NCBI RefSeq assembly: GCF_036370855.1
Contig: NC_088099.1
Location: forward strand, 92,443,820-92,507,819
Source: Dromaius novaehollandiae
Lineage: Eukaryota; Chordata; Aves; Casuariiformes; Dromaiidae
Direction: 5' to 3'
Length of the DNA: 64,000 nt
Shown here in pieces: positions 13,301-25,016 of the stretch. Each line of letters opens with the position of its first letter. The stretch's first letter is position 1. Under the pieces are notes generated by a model, which had not been told where the DNA came from, did no database searches, and was given only the letters and a program-made list of their open reading frames with translations. The translations under genes were made by a program, and so were the position numbers.

Positions 13301-15556
13301 TTATACCTGGCCAGAAATGGAAATGGAGCAGACATTTGCAGGTGTCCCAGAAATCTGGGAAAATGGCTAAACGCCATATGAAAGTTCTTTTCTAAGAACC
13401 ACTTACGTAAATGAATGGTCTTAGGTCTTTGGTGTGGCCTTTGTTATTCATGAAACATGCATTATTACATTTGATCAAAATTTGTAGGATCTTAATGACA
13501 GCTGAATTCTTTTGTTTATTTGGCTGCTTTCCTTTTGCAGTGTGTGGATCTAAGCTGCAATGAACTGAGTGAAATCACATTGCCTGAAAACCTGCCTCCA
13601 AAACTACAAGAGCTGGACCTGACTGGAAATCCCAGACTAGCCTGGGATCACAAAACCCTAGAGCTGCTGAAGTAAGTTAACTTAGAGTGGAGAGGGGACA
13701 GAATAACTCCTGCCACTAGTGTGTGACAAAACTACAATACACGGAAATGAATTTCTCTTTAAGTAGCATGACTCTTTGCTGTCAGAGGATCAGAGATTAA
13801 CAAATTGTATAGGTAATTCAAATTAATATTTTATAAAAGGGGACCACTTTACGCACTTCAGTGCAATTGCTTTTAACTGTAATGCCTTCATAACCCCTGA
13901 AGGGGTCAGGTATAACCACTGTTGGGCCAGTTTGACCTCCCTTTTACTACTGACACTAGATTTAACCAAAACATTTGCTTTATTCCACCACTGAGACACC
14001 AGTAGCTTATTACTATATCTTTTGCTCATGTTTATCTGTTTGTATAATCACTTGGGTCCGTCTTTGACACTGTGCTTCTCGTTACCTCTTTGCATGCTGC
14101 TTCTTGCTACCCTTCTTGTACTTCTCTGCTTTTGTCTATAAATAATTTTTTCCATAATTTATTTCCATAATTGCTTTGAGACCCTCTATTTCTTTCCCGT
14201 CTACCTCTTTGTTTCCTGCCCTGTGACTAAGCTATCATCTGTAAGTGAAATTTAGAAAGTGCCTTGTGCCTACTGGATGCTCTCAAAAACGATTGAATTG
14301 CTCCCCCTGTAAGGCTTGACTTTGGAGGTTTTTATATGGATTCGTTCTGTAATGTGTTGTGAAATTGTTGTATTAAAACGGATAATCTGTGGATAGTGGT
14401 GCTGCCTTGGGCTTTTCTCATCTCCTGAAGGGAACTGAACCAGCTCCAAGTTTCCTTCTAGGTCCATTTAATCCTTAAATATTGAATGAATTTGGGAACT
14501 GTTGTTTTACTTCAAAAGGCTGAGCACTTCCTTCATGTGGTTTGTTTATAAATGGTTAAGATCAGACACTGCAGTATTAAATCTCATTTCTTGTGCAGGC
14601 GAGGTAAACTCACAGTATGAATTTGCTTTTAGTTTGTATCATAGGATTTTATCAAATTTAAATGCAAGTTCAAGTAATGAGTTTTCAAAGATGAAAATGA
14701 GCCAGTTTTCCACAACAGACAGCAAAAACAAGCAGGAGGGGTGTTCTTCTATGTTAAGAGTTGTTCATTATATACAGGAAACCTTCCTGAAGCAGCGGTG
14801 TGTTATGTTGCTCTGGTTCATAGGGAAAAAAAAGTCAAACAGTTAACTGAATTATGCCTAAACTTAAAGTGAAAGATCAGCTCTTTGTGGTGTGTGACAG
14901 GCAGACAAGGTGGGCAAGCCAGTCTCTTGCCATTTTAATGTTCAGACCTCATGCCCAATAGCAGTAGTGTACAAATTTAAGTCCTAAGCAGTAGAAGAGT
15001 AGTATGTCCCAGTTGCACACTGTATATTTTCACTGGCATATGAATTGTCTTTAATTCACAGATTTTTTTTCCTTTTTTTCTTTTAAATGTTACAAAAAAA
15101 ATTATTCTTGAGACCTCAGACCTATTCTCTTCCTTGCAAGTATTCATTAGCCCTGGTCAGTTGTTTCAGGCCTCTTTGGGATGTATGTATTGATATACTA
15201 TGCTGACTTCCACAATATACTCCTGTAATTAACTTCAGGCAGGAGATGCCTTTTGCTTGTTTTTTGTGGCAGGCACAAAAATACTTGTACACTTGGCACT
15301 TTTTATATCTTCTTTCTGCATGTGAAAGACAGCTCTCCATCTGTGCCCTGCCAGGATTCAAGCAGGTAGTAGGTTAATATCTGTTCTCACTTCTGGCGAG
15401 GAGGAGGAAAGTCCTGTCATTCATGCTTTTTTAAATATGTATAGAGATCTTGGAGGATGCTTGCATGCTCATGAGGGTGATGCCAAATGATGTATAGGAT
15501 GTAAGGATTTTAGTAGCAATTAAAATAAATTTTTTTAAAAAAAAGTGCTGCTACTC

Positions 15557-15594
<38 letters not shown>

Positions 15595-18500
15595 TAGTGA
15601 GTATCAGGTTCAATTGTAACAGTCATTTTAATTTAGGGGGGAAAATAAGCACTGATACATGGAAGTCTGAGCACATCCTCCCTGCATGGTATGTGTTCCT
15701 GGATGTTGTTTTTTTCTGGGGAATGTGGTCCAGTTGTGATTGTACCACCAAGGATGCTGAAGGCGAATGCATTGAGGTGATTTTTTCATTGCTGCTGGGA
15801 AGCCTTGAAACAAATCTGGATTCTTGACCTGCCCAGGAGCCAGGGGTTGGTCAACCCAGCTGAAAACAAAAAAGCAAACAAACAACAAAAAAGCTTTTGA
15901 TCCAAGTTCCTCTCTCCTGCCCAGTGCCTTGTGTGAGAAGCTTTGGGTCATGGTGGGTGGAAGTGTGTGTGCTCGTGTGTGTAGTACTTTGCAGAGGCAG
16001 CCAGAGTTAAAATCTCCACTACTTTAGAACAGATCCGAGTTTCCGGTTTGATTAGTGTGATAGTGTCTGATAATTCTTTTCTAATGTTCTTGGTAGGACG
16101 TTTGCCTCCTATTTGAGAGACAGGCGATTGCAGAACCCTGGGCTTAAAACACCAGTGGGTATAATGTTACTTTTGGAATTTGTTTGCTTTTAACGTGCTG
16201 TAGGTGATGCATGCCCTGACTGCTGCTATATTAGTATAGAAGGAAATTGAACTGGATGTGACAGTCCTTCAGGTTATCTGCAGGAGGTTTCTGAGGCTGT
16301 ATAGGCTGTGAGATGCTGAAAAGACGTTTTGTGTGTTCAGTTCAGGTGGGAGTTTGGATAGAGAAAAATGAATCTTCAGTGCACACTTGGACCTTTCTGC
16401 TTGTGTCCTTTTATGATTCATTTGGTCCATGAAAGGCTCCGGTGCCTTTGAAGTTTGTGCAGTGTGTGGGGAGCTTGCTTTCCCGGCCTTTGGAAGAGAG
16501 CAATGGGGGGGGGCACAGGGGAGGTCATCTCTCCACAGCAAAGCAATGGTATGAAAAGAAGGCTATAAACAGACAGGGTTGGTCCCTTTTTAGGCCTTGA
16601 CTATGCTAGGCAAGATAGTCGAAATTCAGGCTATGCTGGTAGTAAATTGGAGTGTAGAGGATCAAGGGCCTAACTAGAAGTTGGACTGTGATATCACAGA
16701 AGGCAGAATGGCTGTGCTCTCGATGCGGACTGCAGGCCTGGTGTTACAAGTTAGTGGGGGATTGGGATGGAGCTGGTTTCTAATTTGTGGGTATTTTCGT
16801 GGAAAGCTATTCTATGTGTTGCTGTTTTTAAAGACTTTTTTTTTTCCCTTAGATGTTGATGTGGGTGTAGAGATTTCATCTGAATACAAGGAAAAGAACC
16901 CGGAGACTTGTTCTTAAAATGGGTGGGAGAGAAATATGAGTTAGAAAATGACTCCCCTGTTCCAGCTTTCATCAAGCTAGTGACAGATTTGCCTTGTATT
17001 CCTACTGGGCCAAGTTTGAAAAAAACAGCTAGGGGGTGGGGGTAGGGAAAAGAAAAGCCACACAAACAAAACAGTACAGCTGACCCCTATAGAGGCTCAG
17101 TTTTTTGCTGCTTTTCTGTTCTTTGTATACGGACACACAAAAGAAACCACTCTGGATGTCCTGCTTCATCTTACTCTATTAAATGTAATACTGTGATAGA
17201 ATTGGAAGAAGAAAGCTGCTTTCTTTACATTTTAAGCTAGATCATGTCAGCATTTTATTTCATTGGACTATTCACTGTACCTTTCCCTTTCCTTTCTCCT
17301 TGCAGCAATATCCGTTGTTTCAAGATTGACCAGCCCTCAGCTGGTGATGCTTCAGGAGCTCCAGCAGTGTGGAGTCACGGTTATACAGAAGCGTCAGGAG
17401 TAAAGAACAAGTGAGACCTGAGTTTGTTTTAGTCACACAAGCATCCTAGCAGCAGAGCACCTCTATGCTGATACAAAGAAACCTTTTTTTCAATGAAAGT
17501 TTGGGGAGATTTTGGGCCTCACAAAGGCAGAGGCTGTGCCATGACTTACATTTGTATACTGGGTCCCTGCCTGTCTCTCAACTTTCTGCTTTGTTAGAGG
17601 AGTTGCTAAGATACAAGTGTAACAGACACATTTTGTCTATGCAAGACTCCAGTATTTGCAAAAGATCTGAATGTTTGAAAGCATTTTTCTCTTTGGAAAG
17701 CTTCTTTATCTTGAACTAAAGGATGTTTACCAAGCAAATCAGGGATGCTAAGGGAAGAGGTAGAATGGCCAAACTCTGAATATTCATAGTAAGTGGAACT
17801 TCTGTGACTAAGGCAGCACTTGGCAAATAATGTACCACAAGTCTGCCAGTCTGTGTTGCTGGCTATGTGATGAATCTTTCTTTGTTCCTTAAATACCTTT
17901 TTAGAAATCTTCTGCTACCAAGGTTTCCGTAGCAAGTGCCAGCAAACCTTTGCTCAGTGTTAGCTAATACAACAGCTAACTTAATCATCACTGTGTTAAA
18001 TCATAAAGATGGCTTTTGGAGGGGCAAGTGCAGTTTCAATTGATACTGTTTTGAGCATACTTTTCCCCTTAAACTTGTCTTTTTCCTTTAAACAAGGGAT
18101 TTGTTTCACATGCTGAAAAGGAGGAAAAATCCTCAGGGCTTGAGTTTTCAACGTAGTTCTCTCCACTTATCAGTACTGTTCGATGAGCCTGATTCTTCTC
18201 CACAGCTCAAAAAGCAGTTGTGAAATGCTTGTGAGCAGAGCATGTTAAAACTAGCTATCAGACCGGGTTGCATTTTCCTGGCCAGAATGACAGACAAGAA
18301 GTGAAGTTGGTATAACGATCTTCATATGGTCTTGCTTTGTTTTCCTAGGCTGTGTGTGGCAGCACTTTCAGCCAATAACTTCTGCGACAACAGGGAAGCA
18401 CTCTATGGTGTTTTTGATGGTGATCGCAATGTGGAAGTACCATATCTCCTGCAGTGCACAATGAGTGACATCTTGGCAGAAGAGCTACAGAAAACAAAGA

Positions 18501-21500
18501 ATGAAGAGGAATACATGATCAATACTTTCATCGTTATGCAGAGGTGAGTCTTGGATCTGTAGCCTTTCTCACCTTATGTATGCTTACTGCGGAGTTTGTT
18601 CACTTTCAGCTTGGACACCTGCTCTTTTCTTGCTTCAAAAAATGGGAGACGGGGGAAAAAAGCCTTGGTTACCTGACTACTGTGTTTTCTCTTGCTGCTT
18701 TTTTTGGTGAATATTGATGCCCTTTGTTCTTTTCAGGTGTGAGGAAAAAAATCCAAAACTTCCCCACCCACTCAAGCAGAATAAAATACCCTCAATATTC
18801 TAAAATGTTCATGACTAAGCAGTGGGTGGAAGTTTTACTCTCTTTGGTATCTTCTTTAAGTCTTACTACTCTGAATTGGCAGTAGCCAAGGCAGTGGTGT
18901 GAATCTCTAGATCATCTTTTAAACTTCCTCGCTACTACTGCCTGCAAAGCCTGGGCTGATCCTTTCTGTTTCTCTGTATTGATTCAGGCTATGGAAGGCC
19001 ACATGACTATTTAAAACGTGTATTTTGACTCCTTAAAAATGTCTGTTTTGTGTTATCTAAGGTCTCATTTGACCTGAGAAGGAATATCACTTGAGCGAGG
19101 CCCAACTAAAGAGATATGATAGCTGTGACTGTAATAGTATCTGTGTCTGGCGGTTTGGAACTAGTGCGTGTTTGTGTGTGCTGTTCTTGACAGAATAAGA
19201 AATTGTGCCTAGGGAAACACTGAGCGAAGGAGGAGGAGGAAGGGAACTGAACAAAAGAGAAGAAGGAGGTCAGGGAAACAAAGGAGACAGCAAACAAGCA
19301 GCTTAGAAACTCAGGAAATGGATCAAGTTAAAAGTAGCATCACTTGTCATTCAATTGCTGCCTTTTTGGAGAGGAAAAATAATAAAATTCTGATATCCGG
19401 AAGCAGGAGCAGTAGGGTGGTACTGAACCTTCCAAACACAAGAAAAAATGCCTCCTTCCCATCGTTGCTTGTGACACTGCTTCGGTTAGCCCGGTAGCTG
19501 AAAAGAATGTTGCATACTTAAAATCTTAAAAAAACAACTAAACAAACAGAGTATCGAAAGTACTTAAGTGGGTCTGTTTACTACTAATGGAATTTGACAG
19601 GAATGTGGCATTCCTGGAAGAAGTTTTGGTTTTTGGTTTTTTTTTAATGTCTCAAGTCAAAACAAGCTAAGCAGTCCTGTGGAGATCCAGAAATAGTATT
19701 CATTCTAGTTGCGTTTAGCCATTCATTATTACAGATGTTCTGCAACATTTCTAGAGTGCTTTTTTCTTTCTTTTTTTCTTTTTTTTTTTTAATTGAAACC
19801 TATCTCCCCTGCATTCTGAATCAAAAGTTGTTGCCAGCAGTACCTGGCCTTAATATAATTTTAGTAGGCTCTGTAATTCAGCTTTGAAATTACTGAAGGA
19901 GAAGGCCCTTGCAAATGAGGTACTGGGAAGGATAAATGTTTTTTCATAGTCCTATTTTAATTTAAACAAGTACAGCTAATAGTATTGAAATGAATGCGTG
20001 TTCTAATGACAGGATTCTGAAAACTTTAACTTTACTTTATCCATAGTGTGTGGGGGGATTTTTTTGTTTTTTGGTTTTTTTTGTTTTGTTTTTGTTTTTT
20101 CTTTACTGTGAACCGTGCTAGAACAGCAGGCTTTATTTTTAAGAACACATACAATAGGTTAGTAACTGATGTAGTAAGTGAGAAGCATGCCTTCTTACAG
20201 TGGACGTAACAGCTACTGTGCCTTATTGCTCATTTTTGATACTTTTTTCAGAATAATGCTCTATAATAAGACATGCCACAAAACAGTGAACCTCTGACTT
20301 AGCTTTTTGCTTAAAAACAGAGAGTTTCTAAAGCTAAAATTATGTGATAAAATGTGTAGCTTAGAAGCCAAAGCTGTGGCTAGATAACATGGCCCTATTC
20401 TTAAGCTCTACCTGAAATCATATAATAACCTTCAGTACTTTTCTAACCCTCTTAATTTCTCTCCATCCAACCTCTAAAGCAAAATCCTTTAAGATTTAGA
20501 GGAGTACAAAGATTTTTCTGTTCTGAAATTGAGCAGATCTGAGTACATACATCTCCATGTAAATAGCACACTGCCTGAGAGTTGGGCGTTACAGCCATAG
20601 TGTCACAATCTTCGGTGGAGACTTGCTTTTTTGTCCCGCTGGTCCAGTAGAGTCAATGCCCTGAGTGCTCGTGGTTGTCGAACAGTGGTTGTTTTTCCTT
20701 AGTACCCATAACACATGTTTTCCAATGAATGAACAATCATTGTTTTGTTTAAATTCCAGGAAACTTGGAACAGCTGGACAAAAACTTGGAGGCTCTGCTG
20801 TCCTTTGCCATATAAAACATGATCCCATGGACCCTGGTGGATGCTTCACATTAACCTCAGCAAACGTGGGGAAGTGCCAAACCATCCTCTGTCGGAATGG
20901 GAAACCTCTGCCGTTGTCCAGGTGTTATGTGATGAGTTGTGAAGAAGAGCTGAAGAGGATTAAGCAGCATAAGGCCATTATTACAGAGGTTAGAGAACTA
21001 TGATGATGATGAAAAAAGGATTGTTGCAAGTCACAGCTTCCTCTGAGGGTATTTGCATAGCAGTATGTGAACTTAGATGTCCACGTTAGCAATTCGGATT
21101 CTAGAGTAGCTCTTTTTCTTTCAAGGTGGTTCACGTCATGTAGTCACGTTACTCTTCCCTCTCGTTACCATGCTGAATTGTGGTTAGCTACAGAGAGTAT
21201 GCGACCATGAGCATGTTGTGTTGAAACAGGGAAGCCAAGACCCTCCTCCTAATTGGGAGAGGAATTGCTGTGTTGGTGCAGTCGTGAAGAGCCCCTTCAA
21301 TCCGAAAGGGTGGGAGGGCAGAGCACTTGGAGCAATGTTGCCCTTCCCTTAGGAGACTCCTTATTCTCCCTCCTGACAGGCTGCCTTTGCCTGTGATTGT
21401 CTGAAATCAGGTGCTGCCAGAGCTGTGCTCTGACATGTGGCTCTTGAGGAGAGCCCAGAGGGAGAAGGTATCCAGTGCTCAGACTGGAAGAACTGAAGGA

Positions 21501-24093
21501 GCTATGGAAAGGTGTATTTTCTTCCCTGGACCCAGCAGGCAGCTAGTCAACACAAGGCATCAGCATGGGGGACTGACTGCAGGCCGTGAGAGAGGAAGAA
21601 GGCTGCTTGCTCCCTCCTTATGAGCTTGAAGCCACCACTGTCAGTTTTGCTTTGCCTTGTGTAACACGTGCATAGGAATAGATAAATATTGTATCTTCTT
21701 AATGGGGGAGGAAGGGGCAGAAGACTTGACTGCTGTACACACGTGAGCAGGGTGCATGTGCATGTGTGTGGAACAAAACGTGTGCCTATTAATCTTGTCA
21801 GGGAAAGGCGATGCCTGGAATCTCAAACGTGACAGGTTTGAAGGGAGTCACTCTGTAATATAGCATGCATCACCAAGGCTCTGTCATTATGATGCTTCGT
21901 AGAGGAAAAGGGAAATTTCTGTGCTGTATCTTAAGATGACTCACTGATTTCATGCACTTTGATAGCTTATCACTTCTGTCAGGCTTCTAATGGGGAAGTT
22001 AACAAGCCAACAAGATTTTTTTCTTTTGAGTGGTTTTAAAGGGGAAGCTTTTTTTAGTCTTGGTTCACTTTTCTGTGGTTGTTCGCTTCATAATGACCAC
22101 TGCTGTCATCAGCTAGACCAAGTGAGTATAAATCCTTGCATTTGTTGTTCTTCTTGAATACCCTATTAGCAGGGGTGCAGCTATTCCCACCAGGCTGGCA
22201 GATAACCAGGCTCACTGTCTCAGATGCTTGCTCTGCTTATTCTGGCAGCTCAGATTCTAAGCAGGACAGGATCCTGGGATTTGGATATGCAGGGGATTTA
22301 CTTCTCAAATATGCCCATTTTTAATAGTGTTTTCCCTTCAGATATTACTCCTCCTCTTGGAAATGTCATATCTAAGTGGAAGCATAGTAAGTAATTGGGG
22401 CATGTAAAACATTTCACTACAGCTCAGCTGACTGAGAAATGCAGACTTGCAGTCTGCTGCGTTTGACTTGCATGCTTCATTTAAAGCCTTCTTTTTAATG
22501 AACTTTTGTTTCCAAAGCGATGACCTAAGATGAAACCTACATTGTTACAGCTGCAAGAGAAGAGTCACAACTGAATGACCTGCTGCTATACCAAATGGAT
22601 GTGTGTGTGATCTTGTCCCATATGAAGCCAAATCTCGTGGGTGGTAAAACCAAATAGTCCAGTTTGCTCTCACAGCTGCAGGGGTAGAATAGATGGCTTT
22701 TTGTTGCAGACTTCCACTTTGGTCTGTGCATAGGTGATGCTGATGACAAATCAGTAGGGTGTAGGAGGCTTAGCACAAGATTGGAAACCAGCCATTGCTG
22801 TGTTCTAATCTCAGCTTTGTCACCTTCCTGCAAGTCACTTTGCTCCTCCATCTTCTCATCTGTAAATGGCCGTGTTTCGGGTACTACAAAACCAGATACT
22901 GATAAAACATGAGGCCATGCAAATGCTGTGCATCCGTGTGTGCTTTGTTTCCAATTTCGTGTCATTTCTCATTTCAGGATGGCAAAGTGAATGGTGTGAC
23001 GGATTCAACAAGAATCTTGGGATACACCTTCCTTCACCCAAGTGTTGTGCCACGTCCTCATGTCCAGTCCATTACCTTAACTCCGCAAGATGAGTTCTTC
23101 ATTCTGGGGAGCAAGGGGCTGTGGGACAGCCTTTCGATGGATGAGGCAGTGGAAGCAATCAGAAATGTGCCTGATGCATTGGCAGCTGCAAAGAAGCTTT
23201 GCACTTTGGCCCAGAGTTACGGCTGTAATGACAGTATCAGCGCTGTCGTGGTTCAGCTCAACGTGACGGAAGACAGCTTCTGTTGCTGTGAGCTTAATGG
23301 AGTCCCACCCCCCAGTCCAGGCATTTTCCCCCAGTCCGTCAACGTGGTTATCAAGGACAGGCCAACGGATGCACTTGGGATGCCATCTTCAAGCAGCGGC
23401 ATGGCTTCAGAGATCAGCAGTGAGATCTCCACCTCTGAAATGAGCAGCGAGGTGGGGTCCACAGCCTCTGATGAGCCTCCACAGGTAGCCATGAATGAGA
23501 ACAGCCCAGCCTACCCTGGGGAGCAGCGCTGCATGCTGCACCCAGTCTGCCTGTCCAATTCTTTTCAAAGGCAGCTCTCCAGCGCCACCTTCTCCAGCGC
23601 CTTCTCCGACAATGGCCTTGACAGTGATGATGAGGAGCCGATTGAAGGGGTGTTCACAAATGGCAGCCGTGTGGAAGTGGAGGTGGACATCCACTGCAGC
23701 CGAGCAAAGGAAAAGCAACTACTCCAGGTGCCTGTGGAAGCCAGTGATGAAGGTATTGTCATCAGTGCCAACGAAGATGAGCCCGGCCTTCCCAGGAAAG
23801 CTGAATATTCTGCTACGGGCACGATAGGGCGCCGACGGGGCAACGGTTCTGTGGCACCACAGGAGACGAGCCATAACTTAATTGAAGTTGCGACAGATGC
23901 GCCGCTCAGGAAAACAGGGGGCTACTTTGCTGCTCCAGCACAGCCAGATCCAGATGACCAGTTCATCATCCCACCAGAGCTTGAAGAAGAGGTCAAGGAG
24001 ATTATGAAACAGCACCAGGAGCAGCAGCAGCAGCAGCAACAGAAGCAGTATCAGATGGACCACCTGGCAGACTATTACGATACACCACTATGA
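7107..24093 (+). CDS. PHLPP2: PHLPP2, PH domain and leucine-rich repeat protein phosphatase 2 (3' half of gene; 7 exons)
   Basis: Join 7107-7307, 8333-8495, 13541-13671, 17306-17410, 18349-18543, 20760-20988, 22978-24093. All boundaries are GT-AG, and the phases connect to give 712 residues and a TGA stop, a little over half of a protein that is about 1,320 residues in human. PHLPP2 dephosphorylates the hydrophobic motif of AKT and PKC kinases at membranes and in the cytosol. Residues 1-165 of the fragment are leucine-rich repeats (for example [22 protein letters not shown]). About 203-430 is the PP2C-like domain, with [42 protein letters not shown] and [12 protein letters not shown]. The rest is a Ser/Asp/Glu-rich tail ending DYYDTPL, a PDZ-ligand-like end. 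PHLPP2 is preferred over PHLPP1 because the tail ([29 protein letters not shown]) matches what I know of PHLPP2 and the neighbour is MARVELD3. The N-terminal half (PH domain, first repeats) is outside the window. Confidence 0.97.
8333..8495 (+). CDS. PHLPP2: PHLPP2 exon: leucine-rich repeats
   Basis: 163 bp. The acceptor is TTTTTATAG|CAAAATGG and the donor is ATAAAG|GTAAGG. The first base completes the split codon (AGC, Ser) left by the previous exon, and the exon ends on a codon boundary. It encodes [19 protein letters not shown] and continues through [14 protein letters not shown] and [11 protein letters not shown], with no stop between the boundaries. Confidence 0.95.
10730..10745. repeat. 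(GT)8 dinucleotide repeat
   Basis: A short perfect GT run in the long PHLPP2 intron, read directly. Confidence 0.9.
13541..13671 (+). CDS. PHLPP2: PHLPP2 exon: last leucine-rich repeats
   Basis: 131 bp between CTTTTGCAG|TGTGTG and CTGAA|GTAAGT, entering at phase 0 and leaving after two bases. It encodes [15 protein letters not shown] followed by [20 protein letters not shown], the terminal repeats before the linker to the phosphatase domain. The preceding intron is the longest complete one of this gene in the window (5,045 bp). Confidence 0.95.
15560..15592. repeat. 33-base poly-T tract
   Basis: An uninterrupted run of T inside a PHLPP2 intron, preceded by A/T-rich sequence. It could be the reversed poly-A tail of an old retroposed insertion, but no element body or target-site duplication was recognised next to it. 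Confidence 0.9.
17306..17410 (+). CDS. PHLPP2: PHLPP2 exon: linker into phosphatase domain
   Basis: 105 bp between CTCCTTGCAG|CAATATC and AAGAACAA|GTGAGA. Its first base completes an Asn codon and it leaves after two bases. It encodes [19 protein letters not shown] and [15 protein letters not shown], the conserved PHLPP segment between the last repeat and the PP2C-like domain. Confidence 0.94.
18349..18543 (+). CDS. PHLPP2: PHLPP2 exon: start of PP2C-like domain
   Basis: 195 bp between TTTTCCTAG|GCTGTG and CAGAG|GTGAGT, with phases continuous with both neighbours. It encodes [20 protein letters not shown] and then [15 protein letters not shown]. This is the position where classical PP2C enzymes have the metal-binding FDGHGG motif. 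PHLPP enzymes differ here, and this copy has DGDR. Confidence 0.95.
20760..20988 (+). CDS. PHLPP2: PHLPP2 exon: PP2C-like domain core
   Basis: 229 bp between AAATTCCAG|GAAACTT and ACAGAG|GTTAGA. The first base completes an Arg codon and the exon ends on a codon boundary. It encodes [37 protein letters not shown] and the [12 protein letters not shown] helix. The donor GTTAGA is weaker than the others in this gene, but the frame ends here: past it the frame continues only to a TGA at about 21001-21003. Confidence 0.93.
22978..24093 (+). CDS. PHLPP2: PHLPP2 terminal coding exon: end of PP2C domain and C-terminal tail
   Basis: 1,116 bp from ATTTCAG|GATGGC to the TGA at 24091-24093, encoding 371 residues. 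The first ~90 finish the phosphatase domain ([50 protein letters not shown]). The remainder is a low-complexity regulatory tail. It has Ser runs around [20 protein letters not shown], an acidic DSDDEEP block, a basic GRRRGNGS stretch, a seven-Gln run (24022-24042) and the end DYYDTPL. The frame is open for some distance 5' of the acceptor, but that part is intron because the exon joins the previous one in phase. Confidence 0.96.
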   Translation, partial: DGKVNGVTDSTRILGYTFLHPSVVPRPHVQSITLTPQDEFFILGSKGLWDSLSMDEAVEAIRNVPDALAAAKKLCTLAQSYGCNDSISAVVVQLNVTEDSFCCCELNGVPPPSPGIFPQSVNVVIKDRPTDALGMPSSSSGMASEISSEISTSEMSSEVGSTASDEPPQVAMNENSPAYPGEQRCMLHPVCLSNSFQRQLSSATFSSAFSDNGLDSDDEEPIEGVFTNGSRVEVEVDIHCSRAKEKQLLQVPVEASDEGIVISANEDEPGLPRKAEYSATGTIGRRRGNGSVAPQETSHNLIEVATDAPLRKTGGYFAAPAQPDPDDQFIIPPELEEEVKEIMKQHQEQQQQQQQKQYQMDHLADYYDTPL

Positions 24094-24648
24094 CCCACTC
24101 TACTTACTGCTCGGAAATAGACTAACAAACGACGAGACTTGCGTGCGGGACCCAGTGGGCTCACCTTACAGCAGGGGTTATCCTTTTCCTTTATACATTT
24201 CCTTTTCCTTATCCTGCCACTACAGATGACTGCAGCTTTTCAGTTTGTTAGGTTTAATATTCATTGGCTTTCTTCTAGAGATGCTTTACCAGTAAGGTTT
24301 AAAATAGCTAACTTTCCCTTAACATATCAAGTGTTTAAAACAAAACAAAACAAAAAAAAATACAAATAATGAAAAAGTTTAATATATTGCTGAGAAACAG
24401 ATGATGATGTAATATTTTTTAAAATGGCTCGTTTGTTTGAAAAGCAGGGCAGTAGCCAGTGCTAAATGATTTAAGTAATATTGTAATACCGTATTTCTTT
24501 GAGAGAAAAGGCTTTTTTTGGTCTTGAAAATGATAGACATTTGTAGAATATGGAGACTAACTCCTAGGAGTTGCTTTACTCTTTCAGGTGACTTAAGTCA
24601 CTGAGATTCACTAATTTTCTCTGAGAGAACAGTTGATTGGGAAATTAC

Positions 24649-24656
24649 TGTAAATA
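24649..24656 (+). promoter_or_regulatory. Pumilio response element in PHLPP2 3' UTR
   Basis: The octamer TGTAAATA matches the PUM1/PUM2 consensus TGTANATA and lies within the predicted 3' UTR on the sense strand. Binding is inferred from the motif only. Confidence 0.4.
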
Positions 24657-25010
24657 GCTCAGTGTTGTATAGTGATGCTTACTTGTTTTGTAGCCTCAGC
24701 ATTAAGGACACAACCTGAAAAACTGATCTTTTTTCTTAAGCGACTGTTTGGGCCATGGTCATTGAACATAATGGACTGAGTGACTATGTACAAGTTAGCT
24801 AGAAATTAGATGGTATAGACTATTTAAAAGGAAAAAAAAACACTTTTTCCTCTGGTGTCTTTCTTCTCCTTACTTTTACAGACACATTTTGTGTTCCTTA
24901 TTGCTGCCACAACCAGCATGATTGTATAGAGCTCATTTGCCGTAGAACATTTACATACCGAGAGTTATATTAAAGCAGAATGCACAAATGAACGTCATAA
25001 TTTTTGTTAT

Positions 25011-25016
25011 AATAAA
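25011..25016 (+). terminator. PHLPP2: PHLPP2 polyadenylation signal
   Basis: Canonical AATAAA, 917 bp after the stop, followed by T/GT-rich sequence. It is the first canonical signal downstream of the coding region. Confidence 0.75.

Larger units (their letters stand above)
7308..22977 (+). other. PHLPP2: PHLPP2 introns in the window
   Basis: Six complete introns of 1,025, 5,045, 3,634, 938, 2,216 and 1,989 bp. I saw no nested gene, structural RNA gene or transposon open frame in them. They hold a purine-rich stretch (about 7995-8087), a short (GT)8 run (10730-10745), a 33-base poly-T (15560-15592) and a purine-rich patch at about 19216-19290. Confidence 0.8.

Noticed and set aside
22909..22977. 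5' extension of the last PHLPP2 open frame
   Set aside because: The frame is open upstream of the acceptor, but the previous exon joins exactly at 22978, and the extension does not resemble PHLPP2.
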